Shown here one piece after another: positions 1 to 6,681 of a stretch of 10,987 bases of DNA. Location: the NCBI GenBank assembly GCA_021838985.1, contig JAKCCC010000027.1, positions 1 through 10,987 on the forward strand. Direction: 5' to 3'. Below the pieces are notes generated by a model that was not told the DNA's origin, did no database searches, and saw only the letters and a list, made by a program, of their open reading frames with translations. Positions within the stretch are counted from its first letter, which is position 1. Every line of letters starts with the position of its first letter. Made by a program: the position numbers and the translations under genes. Source of the stretch: Planctomycetota bacterium (GTDB taxonomy: Bacteria > Planctomycetota > Phycisphaerae > WQYP01).

Positions 1-29
1 CTGGGCTGGAATTCCGGCATGATAGCGCC

Positions 30-1727
30 ATGCGAAGTTCGCCATCCCATCCCTGCTGGGGCACATTCCACTGGGGTTATCCGGCCCGCGCCAGCGGGCC
101 GGACGCCGAGACCCAGGTGGGTGCCTACCACCGGCGGCCGGTGCGATGGGTGTTGGTTGTGGCCACCGGGGCGTTCCTGGCCGTCGCGGTGCTGACCCAT
201 CTGGCGGCGAGGCGGGAGATCGCCGGCACGAGGCCGGATGTGGGCCTGTTCTGGGCGGCGCCTTTTGCCGTGCTGTTACTGACCATCGCCCTGCTGCCGA
301 TCGCGGCAGCGCGCCTCTGGGACCGCTTCTATGGCTTCATCGCGGTAGGCTTGGGGTTGGCCGCAGCCATTGCCTATAGCCTCCGTTTCCACGCCGCAGT
401 CGAGGTGGCGGGCAGTGTGCTTCTATACCTGCAATTCATGAGTCTGGTCGGTGCGCTCTTTATTATTTCTTCCGGCCTGGTCGTGCGCATTGCTTCGCCG
501 GCCACCCCCGTGGCCAATTTATTGCTGCTAGCGGTTGGATCGCTGCTGGCCAATGTGCTGGGAACGACTGGCGCGGCGCTCGTGCTGATTCGACCCTATT
601 TGCGGATGAATCAGGGGCGACTGCGACCGTTTCATGTCGTTTTCTTTGTTTTTCTGGTGGCGAACGTTGGCGGGGCGCTTACGCCGCTGGGAGATCCGCC
701 GTTACTTCTGGGCTATCTGCAGGGTGTGCCGTTTTGGTGGATGCTGCGGCACGCGGTCGGTGCGTGGCTATTAGCGGTGCTGTGCTTGCTGGCGGTTTTC
801 TATCTCTGGGATTGTCGTTGCCTGCGCCGCCAGGAGGGCAGCGCTTCCCCAGTCGAGCCGGTTCGGGCTGTTCTCGCGGTGGAGGGTCTGGGGCAGATCC
901 TCTTCATCCTCGTGGTATTGGCCAGCCTGTTGCTGGCATCACCGTGGCGCGAACTGCTCATGATTCTGGCTGCGGGAGCATCGTGGTGGGTTACGCCGGA
1001 ACCCATTCACCATGAGCACCGATTCTCTTTCCGCCCTCTCTGGGAAATGGGCGTGCTGTTCCTCGGCATTTTTTTAACCATCACACCCGTGCTGAATATG
1101 CTCGCGCACAGCGCCGGTTCACCACGTTGGCGCCGCCTTACCTCCACGCCTGGCCGCTGCTATTTTCTGACCGGTGCGTTGTCCAGCGTGCTGGATAATG
1201 CGCCGGCCTATCTGGCCGCGGTGCGGAGCCGTGTCGCGCCGCTTGCTGGAACAGCTCCGGCGTTCCCGCAGGCGCCGTCCCCGGCAAGTCTTAGGACGGT
1301 GGACAATGAAAGTGGGGCCGCGGCCCTGAACTCGCCAGGGGTGGCTGAACTGCGGCACGCGAAGGGGGCGTGGCGTCAACTTCAATCCGTTGCCCAGCGT
1401 TCTCGCCTGGGGCGGCCTCCGGGGGGTGTCGGGTCCGACCGGGCGATTTTCCCGCCGCCGCCCGCCAGTCCGGTTCGGTTGCCAGGCCAGGGTATTGCCG
1501 CTGTATTGACGACACCGCCGCAAAGTGTTTATCTGCTGGCGATTGCACTGGGCGCGGTGTTCTTTGGCGCTATGACCTGGATCGGAAACGGCCCGAATCT
1601 GATCATCAAAAGCCTCGCGGAACAGGCGGGCCTGCAGTGCCCCGGGTTGCTCGCGTATGTCGTCAAATACGCCTTGCCGGTGCTGCTGCCGATTCTGCTG
1701 CTGGTGTGGCTGGTGTTTCTGGCGTGA
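30..1727 (+). CDS. NhaD/CitMHS-like sodium:proton antiporter with hydrophilic insertion
   Basis: This is a polytopic inner-membrane ion transporter of the CitMHS/NhaD type, probably exchanging Na+ for H+. Its sequence shows about 11-12 hydrophobic segments and the landmarks of a putative sodium:proton antiporter family. These are GTTGAALVLIRPYLRMN (178-194), GGALTPLGDPP (214-224) followed by LLLGYLQGVPFWW, SSVLDNAP (385-392) and IGNGPN (518-523). The LDNAP and GNGPN motifs normally sit close together. Here about 100 hydrophilic Pro/Arg/Ser-rich residues (397-495) separate them, longer than I expect for the family. The start is uncertain: the frame is open to the window edge, ATG 30 has no clear Shine-Dalgarno, and residues 1-37 do not look conserved. 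They also span a perfect 10-bp stem-loop, so GTG 117 or GTG 141 (just before the first membrane segment) may be the true start. pabB follows 6 nt after the stop, suggesting cotranscription. The ion is inferred from family resemblance only. Confidence 0.82.
   Translation: MRSSPSHPCWGTFHWGYPARASGPDAETQVGAYHRRPVRWVLVVATGAFLAVAVLTHLAARREIAGTRPDVGLFWAAPFAVLLLTIALLPIAAARLWDRFYGFIAVGLGLAAAIAYSLRFHAAVEVAGSVLLYLQFMSLVGALFIISSGLVVRIASPATPVANLLLLAVGSLLANVLGTTGAALVLIRPYLRMNQGRLRPFHVVFFVFLVANVGGALTPLGDPPLLLGYLQGVPFWWMLRHAVGAWLLAVLCLLAVFYLWDCRCLRRQEGSASPVEPVRAVLAVEGLGQILFILVVLASLLLASPWRELLMILAAGASWWVTPEPIHHEHRFSFRPLWEMGVLFLGIFLTITPVLNMLAHSAGSPRWRRLTSTPGRCYFLTGALSSVLDNAPAYLAAVRSRVAPLAGTAPAFPQAPSPASLRTVDNESGAAALNSPGVAELRHAKGAWRQLQSVAQRSRLGRPPGGVGSDRAIFPPPPASPVRLPGQGIAAVLTTPPQSVYLLAIALGAVFFGAMTWIGNGPNLIIKSLAEQAGLQCPGLLAYVVKYALPVLLPILLLVWLVFLA
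80..103. other. Perfect 10-bp stem-loop near the antiporter start
   Basis: The arms TCCGGCCCGC (80-89) and GCGGGCCGGA (94-103) are perfectly complementary around the loop GCCA. No T-tract follows on either strand, so it does not look like a standard intrinsic terminator. It lies inside the longest reading of the antiporter ORF but upstream of the alternative starts at GTG 117 and GTG 141. A structure this strong is more natural in an untranslated leader, which favours a later start. Confidence 0.55.
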
Positions 1728-1733
1728 CGGAAG

Positions 1734-3281
1734 ATGGTGTTAGCGCTGCGCGTCCATAGCCGAACGATTACCGCACCGGCCAGCGTGCTGGACCTGTCCG
1801 CCGCGGCGGAGGCGCCGGGCGGAGACTTCGCCCTGCTGCATACGGCCATCGGAGCGGGGTTTAGCGTGTTGGGGCGGCGTCCCGGGTTGACGTTCGAAGC
1901 GGTGCGCTGCGGCGAAACGTGTCGCCTCACGCTTGCCAGCGTGCCGCCGTTCACTTCGGCCCTAGGGGTTGAATTGCCGCGGCATCCCGTGACCTGGCCG
2001 ACAACACTGGACCGCTGGCAGCAGGTGCTGGACGCCATTGCCTTCCGTGGCCCGGCTGTCACTGACGCCGCTGGGCGCTGCGGTGCGGAGGCCTCCGGTC
2101 CATCGTCCGCGCCCATCGGTTGGATCGGCTTCATCAGCTACGACGCCGGAACCATGCTGGAGTTGCCGGGCCTGTTCGCCGACGTGGCCGCCCCGGCGTC
2201 GCTGCTGCGCTGGCAGTTATTCCAGGAATATTATCTGCGGCACGGATCGACCGACCGGTGGACCTTGTGTTGTGTGAACGGGGAGCTTTCGCGCCGCGCG
2301 GTCCGGCGCCAGCTTGACGCAATGGAGCATTGGGTTCGCGCTGCCGCCGGCGCCGCCGCGGCCGACTCTCCCGCGCTTGCCACCGTGTTGGAAAGTCCGG
2401 CATCGGAACGGTATCAGGCGATGGTGCGGCGGGCCTTGAACTACATCGGCGCCGGCGACATCTATCAAGCTAACCTGGCCGCACCCTGGGTGTTTCAGAC
2501 CGCCGAAGGCGCCGGCCGGATTTATCGGAGATTATGCCGGACGAATCCCGCCCGGTATGCGGCGTTGCTGCGCTGGGGGGATGAAGCGGTCGTTTCGATT
2601 TCTCCGGAGCTTTTCCTGCACCGCCGCGGGACTTGGCTGGCCACCCGACCCATCAAAGGCACCCGGCCGCGCCTGCCTACAGATCCCGCCGCGGATCAGG
2701 CTGCCGCCCGGGCCCTATGGGACAGTGGCAAGGATCAGGCCGAGTTGGCGATGATAATCGACCTGCTCCGGAATGATCTGGGTCGAATTTGCCGGCCGGG
2801 CGGTCGGGGAACCGGACCGGCGCTCGGCGTGCCATCCGCCACGGCATCTATCGAAGCGGTCCCGCGCGGGGTGCGCATCGCGGCGCGGCGGCAATTGGAA
2901 ATGCTTCCGACAGTTTGGCATACCGTCGCGGAAATTCACGGCGGCCTGCCGCCGGAGAAGGCTTCGTGGAGCCGTATCGTGGCCGCGCTATGCCCCGGCG
3001 GTTCAATCAGCGGCGTACCCAAAATCCGGGCGATGCAGATCATTGGCGAATTGGAAGAAGCGCCGCGGGGCATCTATTGCGGGCATATCGGATGGATTGG
3101 AGCGGGCCGCGTCCCGGCGGAGGGAATGCTTAACATCGCTATTCGCACCGCTCATCTGCGCGCGGGCCGGCTGACACTTTACGGCGGGGCGGGCATCGTG
3201 GCGGACAGCGACCCGGCCCAGGAATACGCGGAGATTTGCGCCAAGGTCACGGCGCTGCTCCGTGGCATCCGTGGGGCATAG
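1734..3281 (+). CDS. pabB: Aminodeoxychorismate synthase component I (PabB)
   Basis: This enzyme converts chorismate plus ammonia to 4-amino-4-deoxychorismate, the first step to p-aminobenzoate and folate; the ammonia normally comes from the PabA glutaminase. The 515-residue length suits a stand-alone PabB without fused PabA or PabC. The N-terminal domain has GWIGFISYDAG. The chorismate-binding domain carries GDIYQANL (241-248), RPIKGT with Lys308, ELAMIIDLLRNDLG (from 337), PGGSISGVPK (421-430) and GGAGIVADSDP (484-494). PIKGT is the diagnostic point: the lysine is typical of aminodeoxychorismate synthase, while anthranilate synthase TrpE usually has PIAGT. ATG 1734 starts 6 nt after the antiporter stop. 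A GGAAG sits directly against the ATG, too close for ideal spacing, so translation may depend on the upstream gene. PabA and PabC partners are not in the window. Confidence 0.95.
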   Translation: MVLALRVHSRTITAPASVLDLSAAAEAPGGDFALLHTAIGAGFSVLGRRPGLTFEAVRCGETCRLTLASVPPFTSALGVELPRHPVTWPTTLDRWQQVLDAIAFRGPAVTDAAGRCGAEASGPSSAPIGWIGFISYDAGTMLELPGLFADVAAPASLLRWQLFQEYYLRHGSTDRWTLCCVNGELSRRAVRRQLDAMEHWVRAAAGAAAADSPALATVLESPASERYQAMVRRALNYIGAGDIYQANLAAPWVFQTAEGAGRIYRRLCRTNPARYAALLRWGDEAVVSISPELFLHRRGTWLATRPIKGTRPRLPTDPAADQAAARALWDSGKDQAELAMIIDLLRNDLGRICRPGGRGTGPALGVPSATASIEAVPRGVRIAARRQLEMLPTVWHTVAEIHGGLPPEKASWSRIVAALCPGGSISGVPKIRAMQIIGELEEAPRGIYCGHIGWIGAGRVPAEGMLNIAIRTAHLRAGRLTLYGGAGIVADSDPAQEYAEICAKVTALLRGIRGA

Positions 3282-3483
3282 GAATTACTGAACCGCAATT
3301 GGGGAGTTTTCCCGACCTCCATTTCAGCATGCCCCCGATTGGATTGTTTCTCCATTGTGCAAGAATGTTAAGTGGGGGGAGAAAAGGGCGACTGCGGACC
3401 GGCGGTGGCCCGAGAACGAACCATCTTGCCCCTTGCGTGGCCGGTTGTGGATGGCAGCTCCCCTTCCGGCCATGCTTTTTTGG

Positions 3484-3541
3484 GTAACCATTCACGAGAT
3501 GGGGCAGGGTTTAAGCCGGCGAACGGTTACTTCTTTTGTTT
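3484..3541 (+). other. Inverted repeat followed by a T-rich tract, possible weak terminator or leader structure
   Basis: GTAACCATTC (3484-3493) pairs with GAACGGTTAC (3521-3530) at nine of ten positions, with a 27-nt loop that is itself GC-rich. The run TTCTTTTGTTTT (3531-3542) follows at once. This resembles a terminator layout, though the loop is long and the T-tract is interrupted. It lies about 200 nt after pabB and 250 nt before glyS, so it could end pabB transcription or form part of a glyS leader. Confidence 0.3.
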
Positions 3542-3767
3542 TCAGCGTTCAGCTATCATCCGTCTGCGCAGCGTTCCACCACCAGCCTAGGATATCCCCT
3601 TGCCACCGTGGGGCACGGTCCACGACCAGGCGCCGCGTGGCAATATCTTCACAATCCAACTATCATAACGCCTCCGTTTAACCAGCGTCGGGTCGCTGAA
3701 CGGGCCAACGCGGAAAAGCGTACAGTCTCAAGCCGAAGGCTGGAAGCTAATCGCTGAACGCTCTCGT

Positions 3768-3773
3768 AAAGGA
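3768..3773 (+). promoter_or_regulatory. Ribosome binding site of glyS
   Basis: AAAGGA lies 8 nt before ATG 3782, a good Shine-Dalgarno spacing. It fixes the glyS start, which also agrees with the conserved N-terminus of the family. Confidence 0.75.
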
Positions 3774-3781
3774 ATAAACCC

Positions 3782-5419
3782 ATGCCCGATATCGTCCCAG
3801 CCACCGCTGCCAAGATGGAGAAGCTGGTGGCTTTGTGCCGGCGGCGCGGCTTTATCTTCCAATCCTCGGAGCTGTATGGCGGGATCAATGGATTCTGGGA
3901 TTACGGGCCGCTGGGTGTGGAGCTGAAGCGCAACCTAAAAGACGCCTGGTGGCGCGATCTGGTGCGATGTCCCCCGGTCGGGCCGGACGGCCAGCCTGTG
4001 GAAGTGGTCGGGGTGGACTGCAGCATCATTATGAACCGCCGCGTGTGGGAGGCTTCCGGCCATGCCACCGGGTTTAATGACCCCATGGTGATGTGCAAGC
4101 ACTGCAAAAAGTTGTTTCGCGCGGACCAGGTCTGGGACTTGCTGCGGGCCGCGCCTTGGGTCCTGGCGCTGGCGGAAAAATGCCTTACCCCGGCCGGGAC
4201 TGGCTTTAGCTTTCAGGCCCGGTCGGCCGCGCAATGGGCGATGACGAAGGGTAAGAAAATGGCGCCTGGTCTGGCCCTGGTGCGCCGGACCGTTGCACCG
4301 TTGCCGGTCGCGGACGCCGCTGGGACCAGGGGCGCGGGGGAGGTCGTCGTTTCGTTGGAGCAAATGCTGCATTCTGTCGCCACCGAGCCAGGCGGCGCCA
4401 ACGCGCCGCACACGCCCTGCCCGGAATGCGGCGGCGTGCTGACGGAGCCGCGCCAATTCAATTTGATGTTTCAAACCTTCGTCGGCGCCGTGCGCAACGA
4501 CGACGCCATGACCTATCTGCGGCCGGAAACCGCCCAGGGAATTTTCGCTAATTTCCGCAATGTCACCGACACCACCCGGGTGAAAATCCCGTTCGGCATC
4601 GCCCAGATCGGCAAAGCCTTCCGCAACGAGGTTACACCACGCAACTTTACCTTCCGCTCGCGCGAGTTTGAACAGATGGAGATCGAATATTTTATCCATC
4701 CCGCCAGCGCCGCCCAGTGGTATCAGTTCTGGCGCGACAGCCGCTTTCAATGGTGGCAGTCCATCGGTTTAACCAGCGCCAACCTGCGGTTGCGGGAACA
4801 CTCCCGTGAGGAACTGGCCCATTACGCCAAAGAAGGAGCGGGCACCAGTGACATTGAATACAAGTTTCCTTTCACCGAGCCTGGCTTCGGCGAATTGGAG
4901 GGTGTCGCGCACCGCACCGATTTTGATCTTCGTCAGCACGCCCAAGCCTGCGGTCTCGGCGAGAAACTGAAATATTTTGACCAGGAGCGCAACGAACGCT
5001 ACTTTCCCCACGTGATCGAGCCTTCGGCCGGAGCGGACCGCGGCGTATTGGCCTTGCTCTGCGAGGCGTACACGGATGATCCCGGCCGGCCCAGCGGCGT
5101 CGTGATGAAATTCCATCCCCGGATGGCGCCGATTAAGGCGGCAATATTCCCTCTGGTGGACAAGGAGGGGATGCCCGAAATCGCCGAAAAGCTCTATCAC
5201 GACCTCCGCGCCACCTGGAACGTCCAGTGCGATGTCAAGCAGAATATCGGCAAGCGCTATGCGCGGATGGATGAGGCCGGCACGCCCTATTGCTTTACCG
5301 TTGATACCCAGACCCTCTCCGATCAAACCCTGACCGTGCGGTATCGCGACACCCTCCAGCAGGAGCGCCTGCCGATCGGGCAGGTCCGGGCGTTTTTGCA
5401 GGAGAAAATCGGCGCCTGA
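3782..5419 (+). CDS. glyS: Glycyl-tRNA synthetase, single-chain alpha2 type
   Basis: This cytoplasmic class II synthetase charges tRNA-Gly with glycine using ATP. It is the homodimeric form shared with eukaryotes, archaea and some bacteria, not the tetrameric GlyQ/GlyS form. Visible landmarks are RGFIFQSSELYGG and GFWDYGPLG (22-45), then the motif 2 region FRNEVTPRNFTFRSREFEQM starting at Phe280 with Arg281. The motif 3 segment GADRG is at 417-421, with Arg420. The C-terminal anticodon-binding domain runs from about 447 to 545, starting at MAPIKAAIFP. Cys105/Cys108 (CKHC) and Cys213/Cys216 (CPEC) flank a variable insertion and form a likely zinc site. The 545-residue length is within the family range. 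The start is supported by AAAGGA at 8-nt spacing and it appears to be transcribed alone. The frame after its TGA stays open and looks coding-like for about 30 codons, see findings. Confidence 0.97.
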   Translation: MPDIVPATAAKMEKLVALCRRRGFIFQSSELYGGINGFWDYGPLGVELKRNLKDAWWRDLVRCPPVGPDGQPVEVVGVDCSIIMNRRVWEASGHATGFNDPMVMCKHCKKLFRADQVWDLLRAAPWVLALAEKCLTPAGTGFSFQARSAAQWAMTKGKKMAPGLALVRRTVAPLPVADAAGTRGAGEVVVSLEQMLHSVATEPGGANAPHTPCPECGGVLTEPRQFNLMFQTFVGAVRNDDAMTYLRPETAQGIFANFRNVTDTTRVKIPFGIAQIGKAFRNEVTPRNFTFRSREFEQMEIEYFIHPASAAQWYQFWRDSRFQWWQSIGLTSANLRLREHSREELAHYAKEGAGTSDIEYKFPFTEPGFGELEGVAHRTDFDLRQHAQACGLGEKLKYFDQERNERYFPHVIEPSAGADRGVLALLCEAYTDDPGRPSGVVMKFHPRMAPIKAAIFPLVDKEGMPEIAEKLYHDLRATWNVQCDVKQNIGKRYARMDEAGTPYCFTVDTQTLSDQTLTVRYRDTLQQERLPIGQVRAFLQEKIGA

Positions 5420-5670
5420 ATCGAAAACCGCGGCTTCAACCTGGCCACGGTGCGGGCAGCCGTCCATGACCACCGCAGCCGCCCGCCGATGATGAAAATG
5501 GCATCACCCCTCCGTATGTTCTGCGGGTGCGCAAAAACTCCACGTGATCTTAAAGAACCCGTGAAATATTGCTTGTTGGTGTTTCCAGAAACGGCAAAAG
5601 TCGAATTTAACGGGCGTTTGAAAAGTCGTCCCATACCAAAGGGGGCGGAACCCGGTCCTTACGGCGCGAC
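5420..5670. other. Convergent intergenic region between glyS and the helicase operon
   Basis: The first 70-100 nt are GC-rich and, read in the glyS frame, have G or C in most third positions. From about 5540 to 5640 the sequence becomes AT-richer and looks non-coding. A small palindrome GTTTC-CA-GAAAC lies near 5580. I see no clear intrinsic terminator for either side, although transcripts from both strands must end here. Confidence 0.4.
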
Positions 5671-6681
5671 CTACGCCGCGGCACAGCGGGCGCATTGGGG
5701 CATGAAATTATCATCGAAATAAACGCAATATATGGTCTCGCCGCAACCTCCGCAGGCCAGAGGCTCAAGGCTCTTGGACAGGGCGTTCCAAAATACACGG
5801 ATCGTTGCTTCGCCATCGCGCCGGTGCACTTGCAGCGTCACCGCCAACGCGGGCGCCTCAAGCCGCACCAGCGCCACCGGGCGCAGCGTGGGCCGCAAGG
5901 TGTAACGTTCACGAAGTTCCTCCGTTTTTCTGGCCAATTCCAGCTGTACGGCCCGCCGGTGAGCCGCGCGCTGCTCCGCTTCGATCTCGGTGCGGGGGAG
6001 GCGACCGTCGGCATCATCCAGCAGGGCGGCATAGTAACTCCGCAACCGTTGCTGGTCGCGGGCCAGGCGCGCTTCCAGCCGCTGGATGAAATCAGCCGCG
6101 CGGGCTTCCAGCTGCACCGCGGCGGCGCGTACGGCGGGGCGCATATCCACCGCGGCGGCCTCCAGATTGGCCGCGCGGGCGTCGATGTTGTGCAGCGGAT
6201 CCGGCAAAGTCAGCACCGCCCCGGTGCGCGCATTAAGCGCTACCTCCAGCAGCGTCTCAAAGTGCTCATCGGACTTCAGCGCAACGGCAAAGTGCCAAAA
6301 GTGATATTCGACCCGTTGCGGCAACGCCCCGGCCACCCGAATCCGCGCATTAGGAAAAGCAAATGTCCGAGCGACCGGTTCATCCAGCGCCGACTTTTTA
6401 AGATACAACGTATCAATTCGCAGCGGCAAAACGGAAGTCTGTGGCGGCAGCATGCCTTCGGCCCGTTCCAGAAAAGACGATCCCAGGCTAACCGCCAGGC
6501 CATTTTGCTCAGCCGCCGTGGAAAGTTCGGTGGTCGGCGGGGATTCCAGCGCCGCCGCCGCGAGGGGCGAAAGTACGGCAAAACCCCGCGGCTGATGCTC
6601 CGGCCATTCCACCAGGCAGCCGGCGTGCTCCAGCAGTGCCACCGCAAAATCCCGCATCCGTTGCTCGATGGGGTTGCTCAT
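5671..6681 (-). CDS. Uncharacterised coiled-coil protein with C-terminal zinc ribbon, coupled to SNF2 helicase
   Basis: I cannot assign a function to this 336-residue protein. It is probably cytoplasmic, with no signal peptide or membrane segment. Residues 1-165 form a mixed domain with hydrophobic patches (for example VEYHFWHFAVAL). Residues about 170-265 are Ala/Arg/Glu/Leu-rich and strongly helical, probably a coiled coil. A short beta-like part follows (TLRPVALVRLEAPALAVTLQ), then FWNALSKSLEPLACGGC. The end is a zinc ribbon: Cys310, Cys313, Cys330 and Cys333 in a CxxC-x16-CxxC arrangement. Its ATG overlaps the helicase stop as ATGA (6678-6681), so the two are translationally coupled and probably act together. 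From memory, similar coiled-coil/zinc-ribbon proteins sit beside SNF2 helicases in other bacteria, but I could not check this. It might recognise nucleic acid or RNA polymerase for the helicase; that is inference only. Confidence 0.85.
   Translation of the reverse strand: MSNPIEQRMRDFAVALLEHAGCLVEWPEHQPRGFAVLSPLAAAALESPPTTELSTAAEQNGLAVSLGSSFLERAEGMLPPQTSVLPLRIDTLYLKKSALDEPVARTFAFPNARIRVAGALPQRVEYHFWHFAVALKSDEHFETLLEVALNARTGAVLTLPDPLHNIDARAANLEAAAVDMRPAVRAAAVQLEARAADFIQRLEARLARDQQRLRSYYAALLDDADGRLPRTEIEAEQRAAHRRAVQLELARKTEELRERYTLRPTLRPVALVRLEAPALAVTLQVHRRDGEATIRVFWNALSKSLEPLACGGCGETIYCVYFDDNFMPQCARCAAA

Larger units (their letters stand above)
3282..3781. other. 500-nt gene-free region upstream of glyS with small inverted repeats
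   Basis: No convincing gene is visible. The short frames here lack family motifs and the base composition is mixed. It holds an imperfect inverted repeat at 3484-3530, a small hairpin CAGCG-N6-CGCTG at 3683-3698, and AGCC-GAA-GGCT near 3731. The 10-mer AGCGTTCAGC (3544-3553) has its exact reverse complement at 3753-3762, 199 nt later. The 10-mer TCGCTGAACG occurs twice, at 3693 and 3751. Two TATCAT hexamers (3554-3559 and 3661-3666) are -10-like but lack good -35 partners. I looked for T-box, glycine riboswitch, tRNA, SRP RNA and RNase P signatures and saw none. It probably contains the glyS promoter and a long leader. Confidence 0.5.

Noticed and set aside
1529..2134. Minus-strand frame of 201 codons across the antiporter/pabB junction
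   Set aside because: Opposite two well supported genes, with no motif; a shadow frame.
4094..4429. Insertion between the two CxxC pairs of GlyRS as something novel
   Set aside because: This region is variable in length among single-chain GlyRS enzymes, so I treat it as ordinary family variation.
3935..4750. Minus-strand frame of 271 codons inside glyS
   Set aside because: It lies wholly opposite conserved class II synthetase motifs and has no recognisable domain.
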